A stretch of 64,000 bases of DNA from Pelomonas sp. CA6 (GCF_022549225.1 NZ_JAKZFD010000007.1:219417-283416), one strand, 5' to 3'; numbered from the stretch's first letter, positions 1 to 9,327 are shown. The notes: generated by a model from the letters alone, not told the origin. Numbers and translations: made by a program.

Positions 1-468
1 GCCGGACTGGTGGGCGGCGCGCTGTCGCAGACGCTCTATCCCCGGCTGGCGGCGGCCACGCAGCCGGCGCAGGCGCTGTCGCTGGTCCGCCGCAGCATGG
101 CCGCGCTGGCGGCCATCGCGCTGCCGTTGGCGGCACTGCTGATGCTCTTCGGTCCGCAGCTCTTTGCCTGGGTGTTTGGCGAACGCTGGGCCGACGCCGG
201 CGCGCTGGCGCGCGCGCTGGCGCCGTATATTGCGCTGCATTTCGTGGCCTCGCCGCTGGCGGTCACCACCATGGTGTGGCGCGCCCAGGCCTGGGCGCTG
301 AAGCTGGCGCTGGTGGGGCAACTGGCCTTCGTGCTGGGGCTGGGCGTGGGCGTACAGCAGGGCGGCCTGATCGGCGCCGGCTGGGGCGTGTCCGCAGCGA
401 TGCTGCTGTATTTCGCTTACTACTTCTGGGCGCTGGCGACCTGGACCTTCGACGAGGTGACGCAATGA
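1..468 (+). CDS. Polysaccharide flippase (Wzx/MOP-like), C-terminal part
   Basis: The reading frame is open from base 1, so the gene starts upstream of the window and only the last 155 residues are seen. They contain about four hydrophobic segments (roughly residues 33-60, 75-95, 99-118 and 122-145) with small polar loops, as in the C-terminal bundle of MOP-superfamily exporters that flip lipid-linked oligosaccharide across the inner membrane. Its stop overlaps the start of the next gene (ATGA), so it belongs to the plus-strand polysaccharide operon. Calling it a flippase rests on topology and context. There is a second, complete flippase at 20173-21417. A GTG at 10 is only the first possible start codon in the visible part, not the real start. 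Confidence 0.7.
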   Translation, partial: AGLVGGALSQTLYPRLAAATQPAQALSLVRRSMAALAAIALPLAALLMLFGPQLFAWVFGERWADAGALARALAPYIALHFVASPLAVTTMVWRAQAWALKLALVGQLAFVLGLGVGVQQGGLIGAGWGVSAAMLLYFAYYFWALATWTFDEVTQ

Positions 469-1109
469 CGGTGGCGACAAGCACCGCGAAGCCGGCGCAT
501 GCGCTGCGCCGGCTCTGGCAGCCCTGCAAGCGGCTGCTGTCGCGGCTGTGGGGAACGCGCATGGTGGGCGGCTTCGTGCGTGGCGACGGAGGCTTCCTGC
601 CGCACACGCGCGTCAGCAACACGGCCTTCATCTTCGCGCCCGAGCGGCTGCAGGTGGAGGACCATGTCTTCATTGGCCACTTCAGCGTGCTGGATGCCAC
701 CTACGGGCTGCGCATCGGCGAGGGCTGCCAGATCGGCTTCTTCACCGGCATCTTCACCCACTCCAGCCATGCGGCGATACGCCTGTACGGGCGCGAGTAC
801 GTGCACACGGCGGAGAAAAAGGCCTACTTCACCGCGCCGGTGGAGATCGGCCCCTACAGCTTCATCGGCGCTCATGCCACGCTGCTGCCCGGCACCCGGC
901 TGGGGCGCGGCAGCATCGTCTCGGCCTACAGCCTGGTCAGCGGCGAGCATCCGGACTTCGCCATCCTGGCCGGTCAGCCGGCCAAGGTCATCGGCGACAC
1001 GCGGCGCATGGACGCCCGCCTGCTGCGCGAGCATCCCGACCTGATGCCGCATTACCAGGCCTGGGCGGGCGAATTGCCGCCGGGGCTGGACGCGGTGGAG
1101 AAGCCATGA
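465..1109 (+). CDS. Left-handed beta-helix (hexapeptide) acyltransferase
   Basis: This 214-residue protein is probably an O- or N-acetyltransferase acting on a sugar of the polysaccharide. From about residue 55 to 175 it shows imperfect hexapeptide turns with V/I/L every six residues (for example around HVFIGHFSVLD and IGPYSFIGAHATLLPG). It closes with AGQPAKVIG near residue 170, a common end of acetyl-CoA-binding LbH enzymes. A loop with two His in HSSHAAI near residue 100 may be near the active site. The ATG overlaps the stop of the flippase gene. The stop overlaps the next start. The frame is also open upstream, but the overlap and the domain start favour this ATG. The acceptor sugar cannot be told. 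Confidence 0.8.
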   Translation: MTVATSTAKPAHALRRLWQPCKRLLSRLWGTRMVGGFVRGDGGFLPHTRVSNTAFIFAPERLQVEDHVFIGHFSVLDATYGLRIGEGCQIGFFTGIFTHSSHAAIRLYGREYVHTAEKKAYFTAPVEIGPYSFIGAHATLLPGTRLGRGSIVSAYSLVSGEHPDFAILAGQPAKVIGDTRRMDARLLREHPDLMPHYQAWAGELPPGLDAVEKP

Positions 1110-2227
1110 GACTGGTGCTGATCGGCGATGGCGAGAGCCCGCATCTGCTGAAGTGGGCGCGCGCGCTGGCGCAGCAGAAGCCGGCGATTGAACTGTGGGC
1201 GGCCTCCACGCGCGGCTTCGCGCCGGAGTTCAGCTTTCTGCTGCCCGAGGATCGGCGCCTGGCGCTCAACACCCGTCCGGCCCAGGGCGGCGGCAACATG
1301 GCCGTGCTGGCCCAGCTGCCGCGCCTGGGGGCCTGGCTGAAGCGCGTGCAGCCGGACTGGCTGCATGCGCATTACCTGACCTCACACGGCACCCTGGCCT
1401 GGGCGGCCAAGCGCGGCTGGGGCCTGCGCGCGCGCATCGCCAGCTCGGCCTGGGGCAGCGACATCCTGGTGGCGCCGCAGCAGGGCTGGGCCTATCGCTG
1501 GCTGACGCAGAAGGTGCTGCGCGAGAGCAGCCTGTGCAGTTCCGACTCGGCCCACATGAGCGAGCGCATGCGCGAGCTGGGCGCGGCGGAGGTGATGACG
1601 TTTCCATTTGGCCTGGAATCACTGCCCAAGCAGAACGCGCGCAAGAACCCGTGGCAGTTCTTCGCCAACCGCGGGCTGGAGCCGATTTACCAGCCGCAGC
1701 GGGTGATCGATGTCTTCCGAGGCATTGCCGCGCGCCAGCCCGAGGCCCGGCTGATCGTCGCCAACGACGGTTCGCTGCGCGCCGAGCTGGAGGCCGCCGT
1801 GGCGCGGGCGGGCCTGGCGGAGCGGGTGCAATTCGTTGGCCGCCTGGACCCCAGCACGCAGGGGCGCTACTACGCGCAGTCGCGCTGGTATCTGAGTCTG
1901 CCGCGCAGCGATTCGGCCTCGGTCTCGGTGCTGGAGGCCATGGCGCATGAATGCCTGCCGCTGCTGTCGGACCTGCCGGCCAATCATGAGCTGTTGCGGC
2001 TGCCGCCCGGGGCGCCGCGCCATGGCCTGATCCTGCCCGAAGACATGGGCATGGGTGAGGGCGGGGCACAGGACGCTCTGCTGGCCGCGATGCAAGACCT
2101 GACCCCCACACCGGAGGCCGCCGCGGCCGCCGGCGCCGCCAACCGCGCCTGGGTGGCCGAGCACGCGATGTTCGGCCCCGCGGTGCAGCGCTTCGTGCAG
2201 CGACTGCGCGAGATCCAACAAGAATGA
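1106..2227 (+). CDS. Glycosyltransferase, GT4-like (GT-B fold)
   Basis: This 373-residue cytoplasmic enzyme is predicted to add a sugar to the growing lipid-linked repeat unit. The N-terminal half starts with a Rossmann-like strand (MRLVLIGDG) and has the HAHYLTSHGT segment seen in GT4 acceptor domains. The C-terminal half has the donor-binding signature at about residues 269-281, DSASVSVLEAMA, corresponding to the EX7E motif with the first Glu replaced by Asp. Both ends overlap neighbours by ATGA, which implies translational coupling. Donor and linkage are unknown. Confidence 0.85.
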   Translation: MRLVLIGDGESPHLLKWARALAQQKPAIELWAASTRGFAPEFSFLLPEDRRLALNTRPAQGGGNMAVLAQLPRLGAWLKRVQPDWLHAHYLTSHGTLAWAAKRGWGLRARIASSAWGSDILVAPQQGWAYRWLTQKVLRESSLCSSDSAHMSERMRELGAAEVMTFPFGLESLPKQNARKNPWQFFANRGLEPIYQPQRVIDVFRGIAARQPEARLIVANDGSLRAELEAAVARAGLAERVQFVGRLDPSTQGRYYAQSRWYLSLPRSDSASVSVLEAMAHECLPLLSDLPANHELLRLPPGAPRHGLILPEDMGMGEGGAQDALLAAMQDLTPTPEAAAAAGAANRAWVAEHAMFGPAVQRFVQRLREIQQE

Positions 2228-3462
2228 AGATCCTGCTGATCAACCACTATGCCGGCGCGCCGAAGTACGGCATGGAGTTCCGCCCCTACTACCTGAGCCG
2301 CGAATGGGTGCGCCAGGGCCACCAGGTGCTGATCCTGGCCGCCTCGCACTCGCATGTGCGCAGCCAGCAGCCCGGCCCCGGCGGCGAGACCCTGGACGGC
2401 ATCGCCTACTGCTGGTACGGGACACCGGCTTACCAGGGCAATGGCTTCGGGCGACTGCGCAACATCGCGTCCTTCCTGCGCCAGGTCGGCAAGGACGCCG
2501 ACATCCTCGCGCGCGAGTTCCAGCCCGACGTGGTGATCGCCTCCAGCACCTACCCGATGGACATCTGGGTGGCGCGCAAGATCGCCCGCCTGGCTCAGGC
2601 CCAGTTGGTCTACGAGGTGCACGACCTCTGGCCGCTGTCGCCCATCGAGCTGTCGGGCATGTCGCGTTGGCACCCGTTCGCGATGCTGTGCCAGAAGGCC
2701 GAGAACGACGCCTACCGCGACGCCGACGCGGTGGTCTCCATGCTGCCCAAGGTGCACGAGCACATGGCGGCGCACGGGTTGGATCTGAAGAAGCTGCACA
2801 TCGTGCCCAATGGCATCACGCTGGATGAATGGGACGGCACGCCGCCGGCCCTGACCGACCCGGCGCTGGTGCAGCACCTGCAGGCGCAGCGCGCGGCCGG
2901 ACGCGTGGTGGTGGGCTATGCCGGGTCCATGGGGTTGCCGAATGCGCTGGACGTGCTGCTGGATGCGGCGGCGCAGCTGCGCTCGTCCCCGGCCGACGGG
3001 GGCGCGGCGCTGAGCTTCGTGCTGGTGGGCGGTGGACATGAGTGCGAGCGTCTGAAGGCCCGCGTCCAGGCCGAGGGCCTGGACTCTGTGGCCTTCTTCC
3101 CGGCCATCCCCAAGGCGCAGATTCCCGCGCTGCTGGCGCAGTTCGACATCGCCTACATCGGCTGGCAGCGCACGCCCATCTATCGCTTTGGCATCGCGCC
3201 CAACAAGCTGATGGACTACATGATGGCCGAGCGCGCGGTGCTGCATTCGGTGGAGGCGGGCAACGACCCGGTGGCCGAGGCCGGCTGTGGCCTCACCGTG
3301 CCGCCCGAAGACTCGGTGGCCGTCGCCCAGGGCCTGCGCCGGCTGGCCGCGCTGTCTGCGGACGAGCGCGCCGAAATGGGACGCCGGGGCCGTGCCTTCG
3401 TGCTGGCGCACCACACCTATCCGGTGCTGGCGCGGCGCTTCCTGCAGGCCCTGGACGCCTGA
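2224..3462 (+). CDS. Glycosyltransferase family 4, WbuB-like
   Basis: This 412-residue GT-B enzyme begins MKILLINHYAGAPKYGMEF, the typical opening of WbuB-like transferases that often act on acetamido sugars. It has YEVHDLWPLSP in the acceptor domain and APNKLMDYMMAERAVL in the donor domain, close to the PNKLFDYLA pattern of the family. It overlaps the previous gene by four bases. A 12-base gap with a GGAGA ribosome-binding sequence leads to the next gene. The family call is firm; the substrate is not known. Confidence 0.85.
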   Translation: MKILLINHYAGAPKYGMEFRPYYLSREWVRQGHQVLILAASHSHVRSQQPGPGGETLDGIAYCWYGTPAYQGNGFGRLRNIASFLRQVGKDADILAREFQPDVVIASSTYPMDIWVARKIARLAQAQLVYEVHDLWPLSPIELSGMSRWHPFAMLCQKAENDAYRDADAVVSMLPKVHEHMAAHGLDLKKLHIVPNGITLDEWDGTPPALTDPALVQHLQAQRAAGRVVVGYAGSMGLPNALDVLLDAAAQLRSSPADGGAALSFVLVGGGHECERLKARVQAEGLDSVAFFPAIPKAQIPALLAQFDIAYIGWQRTPIYRFGIAPNKLMDYMMAERAVLHSVEAGNDPVAEAGCGLTVPPEDSVAVAQGLRRLAALSADERAEMGRRGRAFVLAHHTYPVLARRFLQALDA

Positions 3463-3474
3463 ACGGAGACCCCC

Positions 3475-4032
3475 GTGCCGGGCCGCGAACCGCTGGAGCA
3501 GGAGCTGCGCGAGATCGCGCGGCGCTATGCGCGCCGGCAGACCGCCTCCGGCGATGCGCCGGGCCTGGACCGCTACAGCCTGCTGCGCCCCGAGGTCTGG
3601 CAGATGCTGCAGGAGCGCCAGCGCGAACTGCTATGCCTGCTCGGTGGCGATGCCTCGCGCGCCGACATCACGGCGGGCAGCCAGGACCTGGTGATGCAGT
3701 GCACCGTGTTCTCGTCCATCCTGGACGATGCGCTGCAGCAGCGCCTGGCGGAGGCGATGTGGTCCTGGCTCAAGCCCGGCGGGGCCGTGCTCTGGTATGA
3801 CTTCATCGTCGACAATCCACGCAACCGCGACGTGCGCGGCGTGCCGGTGGGCCGGGTTCGCCAGCTGTTTCCGCAGGGGGTGTTCCGCTGGCGCCGCGTC
3901 ACGCTGGCGCCGCCGCTGGCGCCGCCGCTGGCGCGCGCTGTTTGCCGGCTGCATCCGGCCGCCTACACCTGGTTCAACTGTCTTCCCTTGCTGCGCAGCC
4001 ACCGGCTGGCCCTGATCACCAAACCCGCATGA
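3475..4032 (+). CDS. Class I SAM methyltransferase lacking motif I (internally deleted)
   Basis: The 185-residue product starts at GTG 3475 behind GGAGA. The beginning ([20 protein letters not shown]) and the later part (GDASRAD, then [16 protein letters not shown], then [13 protein letters not shown]) match methyltransferases found in polysaccharide loci. Between LLCLL and GGDASRAD, where about 50-60 residues with the glycine-rich SAM-binding motif I (D/E-x-G-x-G-x-G) should be, there is nothing. The frame is kept, so the deletion is clean. The protein probably cannot bind SAM in the usual way, so it may be dying or may have another role. The stop overlaps the next ATG. The family call is by pattern; the missing motif is directly visible. 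Confidence 0.6.
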   Translation: MPGREPLEQELREIARRYARRQTASGDAPGLDRYSLLRPEVWQMLQERQRELLCLLGGDASRADITAGSQDLVMQCTVFSSILDDALQQRLAEAMWSWLKPGGAVLWYDFIVDNPRNRDVRGVPVGRVRQLFPQGVFRWRRVTLAPPLAPPLARAVCRLHPAAYTWFNCLPLLRSHRLALITKPA

Positions 4033-5207
4033 GCACCTCTTCCGACAAGCTGCCCTTCCTGCCCTTTGCGCTGCCCGAGATCGGCGACGAGGAAATCGCC
4101 GAGGTGGTGGACACTCTGCGCAGCGGCTGGGTCACCACCGGCCCCAAGGCCAAGCGCTTCGAGCAGGCCTTCGCCGAGTTCCTGGGCGAGCCGCAGATCG
4201 AGTGCATCGCCGTCAACTCCGCGACGGCCGGCCTGCACCTGGCGCTGGAAGCCCTGGGGCTGGGCCCGGGTGACGAGGTCATCACCACGACGCACACCTT
4301 CACCGCCACCGCCGAGGTGGTGCGCTACCTGGGCGCGGACGTGGTGCTGGTGGACATCGATCCGGCGACGATGAACATCGCCCTGGACCAGATCGAGGCC
4401 GCCATCACGCCGCGCACCAAGGCGATCATCCCGGTGCATTACGCCGGCCTGGCGGTGGACATGCTGGCGCTGCTGGACATCGCGCGCAAGCACGGGCTGA
4501 AGGTGGTCGAGGACGCGGCGCATGCGTTGCCGACCACGCTGGAGAAGGAGCTGATCGGCACGCTGGGCAGCAATGCCACGGTGTTCAGCTTCTATGCCAA
4601 CAAGACGATGACCACGGGCGAGGGCGGCATGCTGGTGACGCGCGACCCGGCGCTGGCCCAGCGTGCCCGCGTGATGCGGCTGCATGGCATCAACCGCGAC
4701 GCCTTCGACCGCTTCACCGCCAAGGTGCCCAGCTGGTACTACGAGATCGTCGCCCCGGGCTTCAAGTACAACCTGACCGACATCGCGGCGGCGCTGGGCC
4801 TGCACCAGCTCAAGCGGCTGCCGGCCTTCCAGGCGCGTCGCGAGCAGATCGCGGCGCGCTACTTCGAAGCCTTCGCGGACCTGCCGCTGATCCTGCCCCC
4901 GCGAGCCCCCAACGAGGACGTCCACAGCTGGCACCTGTACGTGCTGCGCCTGAGCAACGCGGCGACGGTCACGCGCGACGAGTTCATCGAGCGCATGTTC
5001 GCGCTGGGCATCGGCTGCAGCGTGCACTACGTGCCGCTGCACCAGCACCCTTACTGGAAGGAGCGCTACGGCCTGACGGCCGAGATGTTCCCGGAATCGC
5101 AGAAGGCGTACGAGCGTTTGGCGAGTATCCCAATCTATTCGGCGATGTCGGACGCGGATGTGGATCGGGTGATCTCGGCGGTGCGTCGCACCTTTGGAGC
5201 GGCGTGA
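4029..5207 (+). CDS. DegT/DnrJ/EryC1/StrS aminotransferase
   Basis: This 392-residue PLP enzyme would transfer an amino group from glutamate to a 4-keto (or 3-keto) nucleotide sugar. The motifs are in order: SGWVTTGPK near the start, [22 protein letters not shown] with the Asp that contacts the PLP nitrogen, and [14 protein letters not shown] with Lys192 as the likely Schiff-base lysine. It is followed by HLYVLRL and the [11 protein letters not shown] segment typical of PseC/WbpE-like members. The likely substrate is the 4-keto-6-deoxy sugar made by a WbpM/FlaA1-type dehydratase, and one is encoded on the opposite strand at 6686-8587. It overlaps the preceding gene by ATGA. Confidence 0.9.
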   Translation: MSTSSDKLPFLPFALPEIGDEEIAEVVDTLRSGWVTTGPKAKRFEQAFAEFLGEPQIECIAVNSATAGLHLALEALGLGPGDEVITTTHTFTATAEVVRYLGADVVLVDIDPATMNIALDQIEAAITPRTKAIIPVHYAGLAVDMLALLDIARKHGLKVVEDAAHALPTTLEKELIGTLGSNATVFSFYANKTMTTGEGGMLVTRDPALAQRARVMRLHGINRDAFDRFTAKVPSWYYEIVAPGFKYNLTDIAAALGLHQLKRLPAFQARREQIAARYFEAFADLPLILPPRAPNEDVHSWHLYVLRLSNAATVTRDEFIERMFALGIGCSVHYVPLHQHPYWKERYGLTAEMFPESQKAYERLASIPIYSAMSDADVDRVISAVRRTFGAA

Positions 5208-5211
5208 ACTC

Positions 5212-6636
5212 ATGTTGAAGCGGCTGTTCGATGTCGTGATCGCTGCGGCTGGCTTGCTGGTACTCGCGCCGCTTTTCGCGCTGCTGGCGATCGCGATCAA
5301 GGTCGACTCACCGGGCCCGGTCTTCTTTCGGCAGGAGCGGGTGGGGCGGCACGGCTGTCTGTTCCGGATCTTCAAGTTCCGCACGATGTCGATGGAACCG
5401 CCTCGCACCGACGCCCAGGTCACCGTCGCCGGAGATCCGCGCATCACAAGAGTCGGACGCGTATTGCGGTCGAGCAAGCTCGACGAACTGCCGCAGCTGA
5501 TCGACGTGCTTCGCGGCACTATGAGCTTGGTCGGGCCGAGGCCGGAGGTGCCCCGCTACGTCCAGCACTATCCCGAGGACTGGCGGCTGCGTCTGCTGAG
5601 CGTGCGCCCCGGCGTCACCGACTTCGCCTCGGTTCATTTTCGCAACGAGAACGAGCTGCTGGCCGACGCGTCGGACCCCGAACAGGAGTACCTGCGCGTG
5701 ATCCTGCCCAGCAAGCTGCGGTACTCGCTGCGCTACGTCGACAATCATTCGCTCGCCAGCGATCTCCAGGTGATCGGCCTGACGTTGAAGACGATCGCCG
5801 CGCCCGCGCTCTCGACTGCAAGGAATGCCATGACGATCACCGATGTCCGCTTCTGGACCGGCGTGGAACAGCGTCTTTCCACGCTGGGCCGATGGAACCG
5901 ACTCCGCGCCGTGTGCGCCGATGCCGTCCTGGTGCTGCTTTGCTGGCACCTGACCTACTTGTTCCGTCTCGGCTTCGAAGGCTGGCAGCCCGGACGGCCG
6001 GCCTATGACGACTACGTCCTGGCGGGTGTCGTCGCGACTTACCTCATCTGTCTGGGACTGGTCGGCATCTATCGGAGCCTCTGGCGGTTCTTCGGCTTCG
6101 ACGACTTCCGGCGCTTGGTGGTCGGCGCGTTGCTGGGCGGATTGGTGAGCGCGTTCTGGATCCAGATGGCGCAGTTGACCGCCGTACCGCGGGCAGTGTT
6201 GGTGCTGCACCCGGTGTTCAGCATTCTGGCCTTCGCTATCGCGCGCATGGTCTACCGCCTGCTGTGGGAGCACGCCCGGCGGATGGTGGAGGGGCCACTC
6301 TTCGATGCGCGTCGCGCGATCGTGATCGGCGCTGGGGAGCGCGCGCGACGCCTCATTGCCGCGATCCATGGCCGCGAAGGATGGCATGTGCTGGCGATGC
6401 TGGACGACGACGAGGCCGCCCAGGGTCTGCGGATCGCTGGCGTGCGCGTGCAGGGGCGCCTGTCCGATCTTGAGTTGCCGCACCTGTTGGCTGGCGCCAC
6501 GCACATTCTGGTTGCGGACGAGCAACTGTCCGATCAGCAGCGTGCGCTGATCGCGTCGGTCGCGGGTCGTCTTGGCTTGACGGTGATGACCGTCGAGGAG
6601 GGGATGACGATGAAGGCCGAGGAAGTGGCGGCCTGA
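5212..6636 (+). CDS. Sugar-phosphate transferase fused to the N-terminal half of a WbpM/CapD-like protein
   Basis: The 474-residue protein has two parts. Residues 1-200 are a complete initiating transferase of the WcaJ/PglC family (PF02397 type). It has one N-terminal membrane segment (about 8-30), the KVDSPGPVFFRQERVG and FKFRTM motifs, then LDELPQLIDVLRGTMSLVGPRPE. From Met207 on it resembles the front half of WbpM/FlaA1-type dehydratases: four membrane segments (about 235-256, 272-294, 304-326, 330-352) and a Rossmann-like region with IGAGERARR near 373. It stops where the catalytic dehydratase domain would begin. No stop lies between the parts. The start ATG 5212 lies five bases after the aminotransferase stop. 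The transferase would put the first sugar-1-phosphate on undecaprenyl phosphate. The role of the second part is unknown. Confidence 0.85.
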   Translation: MLKRLFDVVIAAAGLLVLAPLFALLAIAIKVDSPGPVFFRQERVGRHGCLFRIFKFRTMSMEPPRTDAQVTVAGDPRITRVGRVLRSSKLDELPQLIDVLRGTMSLVGPRPEVPRYVQHYPEDWRLRLLSVRPGVTDFASVHFRNENELLADASDPEQEYLRVILPSKLRYSLRYVDNHSLASDLQVIGLTLKTIAAPALSTARNAMTITDVRFWTGVEQRLSTLGRWNRLRAVCADAVLVLLCWHLTYLFRLGFEGWQPGRPAYDDYVLAGVVATYLICLGLVGIYRSLWRFFGFDDFRRLVVGALLGGLVSAFWIQMAQLTAVPRAVLVLHPVFSILAFAIARMVYRLLWEHARRMVEGPLFDARRAIVIGAGERARRLIAAIHGREGWHVLAMLDDDEAAQGLRIAGVRVQGRLSDLELPHLLAGATHILVADEQLSDQQRALIASVAGRLGLTVMTVEEGMTMKAEEVAA

Positions 6637-6646
6637 AACGCGTCAG

Positions 6647-6674
6647 ACGGGCCCACGGTCGCGGGCCCGTTTCC
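6647..6674. terminator. Hairpin between convergent polysaccharide genes
   Basis: ACGGGCCC (6647-6654) and GGGCCCGT (6663-6670) form a perfect 8-bp stem with an 8-base loop, followed by TTCC. It lies between the stop of the fusion gene and the stop of the minus-strand wbpM-like gene, so it could end transcription from the plus strand and, less well, from the minus strand. Confidence 0.7.
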
Positions 6675-6685
6675 TGCGCTTGGGA

Positions 6686-8587
6686 TCAGCCCTGCTGCTG
6701 CATGCGGGAGATCATTTCCGCGTTGACGACGTTCGCCGCGCGGAACTCGGGAACCAAGTTGCTCAGTTGGCGCAGGATCCCGTCACGGTCGTTCTGTACG
6801 CAGGCGGCCTGCAGGGATGCCAGCATCTTCTCCAGCAGCGAGGGCTCGATGTGGCGCTCGCGGGCGCACATCACGCGGCTGTGGCCGCTGGGGATGATGT
6901 CGTCGCCGATGAGCAGCTCCTCGTAGAGCTTTTCGCCTGGGCGCAGGCCGACGGCCTTGATCTCGATGTCGCCTTCCGGATGCTCATCGGTGCGCTCGGT
7001 CAGACCCGACAGACGGATCATCGATCGCGCCAGGTCGGCGATGCGCACCGGCTCGCCCATGTCCAGCACGAACACCTCGCCGCCGGTCGCCATCGCGCCG
7101 GCCTGGATGACCAGCTGGGCGGCTTCCGGAATCAGCATGAAGTAGCGGATGATGTCCGGATGCGTGATCGTGATGGGACCGCCATTCATGATCTGCTGGC
7201 GGAACAGCGGCACCACCGAACCCGACGAGCCCAGCACGTTGCCGAAGCGCACCATCGCGAAACGCGTGCGGGTGCTGGTCAGCGCGGCGCCCTGGAAGAT
7301 CAGTTCCGCGACGCGCTTGGATGCGCCCATTGCGTTGGTCGGGCGCACGGCCTTGTCGGTCGAGATCAGGATGCAGGTCTCGACCTCGGCGCGCGCACAG
7401 GCCTGCGCGACCTGCAGGGAGCCGAACACGTTGTTCTGCACGCCCTGCTGCACGTTTTCCTCGACGATCGGCACATGCTTGTAGGCGGCCGCGTGATAGA
7501 CCGTCTGCACGCCTTCCGTGCTCAGGATGTGATCCAGCAGCTCCGCATTGAGGACCGAGCCGAGTCGCGCCTGCACCTTAATGCCGGTACCGACGGCCTG
7601 GAGCTTGAGCTCCTGTTCAATGCTGTAAAGCGCGAACTCTGAGTGGTCCAGCAACACGATGCTGCTCGGCTTCTGGGCCAGCACCTGGCGGCAAAGTTCG
7701 CTGCCGATCGAACCGCCGGCACCCGTCACCATCACGACCTTGCCAGTCACGTTGAGCCGGATCAGACGGGGGTCGGGCGGAACCGCGTCACGGCCCAGGA
7801 GGTCCGCCACATCTAGATCGCGGATGTTGGCCAGACTGCCGCCACCGACCCAGTCGAACAGCGCGGGAAGGATCTTCACGGGCAGACCAGTCAGGCCCGC
7901 GCGCTCAGCCATCTCGCGCTTCTGCGTGGGGGTTGCCGAAGGCACCGCGATGACGATCTCGTCGATGTCGTAGCGGGCGGCGATCTCGCGGATGTCCTGC
8001 GGCGAATGCACCGGCAGGGCGCTCACCGACTTGCGCTGCAGCGAGCGGGCGTCGTCGAAGAAGCAGACGGGACGGTACTCGGTGCTGAACTGCATGGCTC
8101 GGGCCAACTGGACGCCGGCCTCGCCGGCGCCGTAGATGGCTGAGTTGACGCGGCGCCGACCCGCCAGATTGCGTCGCAGCATCGATCGCACGATGAAGCG
8201 CGAGTTCACCACGTAGGTGAAGGCCACGAACCAGAAGCTGGGCAGGACCGAGCGCGGGAAGACGCTGAAGTCGAAGGCGAAGGCGACCCCATAGGCGATC
8301 AGCACGGCCGCCGCCAGCGCGACGCTGGACGCCAGCAGGACCTTGAGGTCGATGTAGCGGACCACGGTGCGGTAGAGCCCCGCCACCGCGAGGATGGGGA
8401 TGGCGAGCCAGGCGATGCCCAACTGCAGCGGGAGCGCCGTGTCCAGCGCGAGCTCGAAGGAGCCTAGACGCATGGCCACCGAAAGGAACATGCAGATGGG
8501 GAGGAAGACGGCGTCTCCCCCCACCATCAGCGCGACTTTCGCGCTGGCTGGCAGCGCCAGGAAATGCGTGATGGTTTTGCTTGTCAT
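6686..8587 (-). CDS. WbpM/CapD/FlaA1-type nucleotide-sugar 4,6-dehydratase (membrane form)
   Basis: This 633-residue inner-membrane enzyme is of the class that converts UDP-GlcNAc to a 4-keto-6-deoxy sugar, used for QuiNAc, FucNAc or bacillosamine-type sugars. It has four N-terminal membrane segments within the first 120 residues, a middle nucleotide-binding-like domain with IYGAGEAGVQLARAM, and a C-terminal SDR domain with VMVTGAGGSIGSEL. STDKAVRPTNAMGASKR follows. There the usual catalytic Tyr is Met, as is normal for this family. The length is normal. It is the last gene of the minus-strand locus, 145 bases after the PglD-like gene. Its product could feed the DegT aminotransferase encoded on the other strand. 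Confidence 0.92.
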   Translation of the reverse strand: MTSKTITHFLALPASAKVALMVGGDAVFLPICMFLSVAMRLGSFELALDTALPLQLGIAWLAIPILAVAGLYRTVVRYIDLKVLLASSVALAAAVLIAYGVAFAFDFSVFPRSVLPSFWFVAFTYVVNSRFIVRSMLRRNLAGRRRVNSAIYGAGEAGVQLARAMQFSTEYRPVCFFDDARSLQRKSVSALPVHSPQDIREIAARYDIDEIVIAVPSATPTQKREMAERAGLTGLPVKILPALFDWVGGGSLANIRDLDVADLLGRDAVPPDPRLIRLNVTGKVVMVTGAGGSIGSELCRQVLAQKPSSIVLLDHSEFALYSIEQELKLQAVGTGIKVQARLGSVLNAELLDHILSTEGVQTVYHAAAYKHVPIVEENVQQGVQNNVFGSLQVAQACARAEVETCILISTDKAVRPTNAMGASKRVAELIFQGAALTSTRTRFAMVRFGNVLGSSGSVVPLFRQQIMNGGPITITHPDIIRYFMLIPEAAQLVIQAGAMATGGEVFVLDMGEPVRIADLARSMIRLSGLTERTDEHPEGDIEIKAVGLRPGEKLYEELLIGDDIIPSGHSRVMCARERHIEPSLLEKMLASLQAACVQNDRDGILRQLSNLVPEFRAANVVNAEMISRMQQQG

Positions 8588-8732
8588 TCGAAGCGCGACA
8601 CCGGGTTGCCAGCGTCGAGAAGAGTGATCCTTTCGAGCCGGATCACGTACTGCGTTTGACCCGCTAGTGTCGCACGTCGACTTGACGAACCCTTCCTACC
8701 TTGTGGGGATCTGTGGTGCGTGACGCCACAGT

Positions 8733-9323
8733 TCAGTGCGCCTGAACCTTGACCCCTTGCGCTGGCAGGATCTCTCCCTGGACGAGCACGGCGCGCTCCG
8801 CCACTCGCGCGCCGCCGCCGAGGCTGGCGGCAATGCCCACATGGGCGAAACGTTCCACCTGGCTGTCGTGATCCAGGACGGCACCGGCGTTGAGCAACGC
8901 TCCCTCGTCCACGCGACAGCCATGGCTGACGATCACGCCCGCCATGACGATGGCTCCCGCCCCCACTTCCGCTCCGCGAGCGACGTAGGCGCGCGGATGA
9001 ATCACCGGCGGCAGCGCGAAACCGGCAGCCCGAGCGCGTTCGAACACCGCCTCCCGCACCGTGTTGCGACCGATGGCCACGACAACGGCGTCGGCCTGTG
9101 GTCGCAGGTCGGGCAGGCCACTGGATGCGGCCAGCACGGGCCAGCGCCCGGCACTAGTCAGATCCGGCCAGCGGTCGTCCACGAGGCCGACGATCTCCCA
9201 ACCGCCGACGGCCTCCAGCGCCTCGGCCACGGCCAGTCCGAAGCCTCCCGCCCCCACGATCACGATACGGCGGCCGATCGGATTGGCGCCGGGCGCTGGC
9301 AGGTGGGCTGCTGGGGCTTCCAT
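8733..9323 (-). CDS. PglD/NeuD-like sugar O/N-acyltransferase
   Basis: The 196-residue protein has an N-terminal Rossmann-like domain (RRIVIVGAGGFGLAVAEAL, about residues 18-36, then LVDDRWPDL). It is followed by a hexapeptide-repeat helix from about residue 110 (IHPRAYVARGAEVGAGAIVMAG, then HGCRVDEGALLNAGAVLDHD). This layout is that of PglD-type acetyltransferases for UDP-4-amino sugars and of NeuD. His in DHDSQV is the likely catalytic base. ATG 9323 lies four bases after the stop of the WecA-like gene; a longer frame upstream was not used because it would run into that gene. An aminotransferase and a dehydratase in the same locus make an N-acetylated 4-amino-6-deoxy sugar a reasonable product. 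Confidence 0.82.
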   Translation of the reverse strand: MEAPAAHLPAPGANPIGRRIVIVGAGGFGLAVAEALEAVGGWEIVGLVDDRWPDLTSAGRWPVLAASSGLPDLRPQADAVVVAIGRNTVREAVFERARAAGFALPPVIHPRAYVARGAEVGAGAIVMAGVIVSHGCRVDEGALLNAGAVLDHDSQVERFAHVGIAASLGGGARVAERAVLVQGEILPAQGVKVQAH

Positions 9324-9327
9324 GGCG

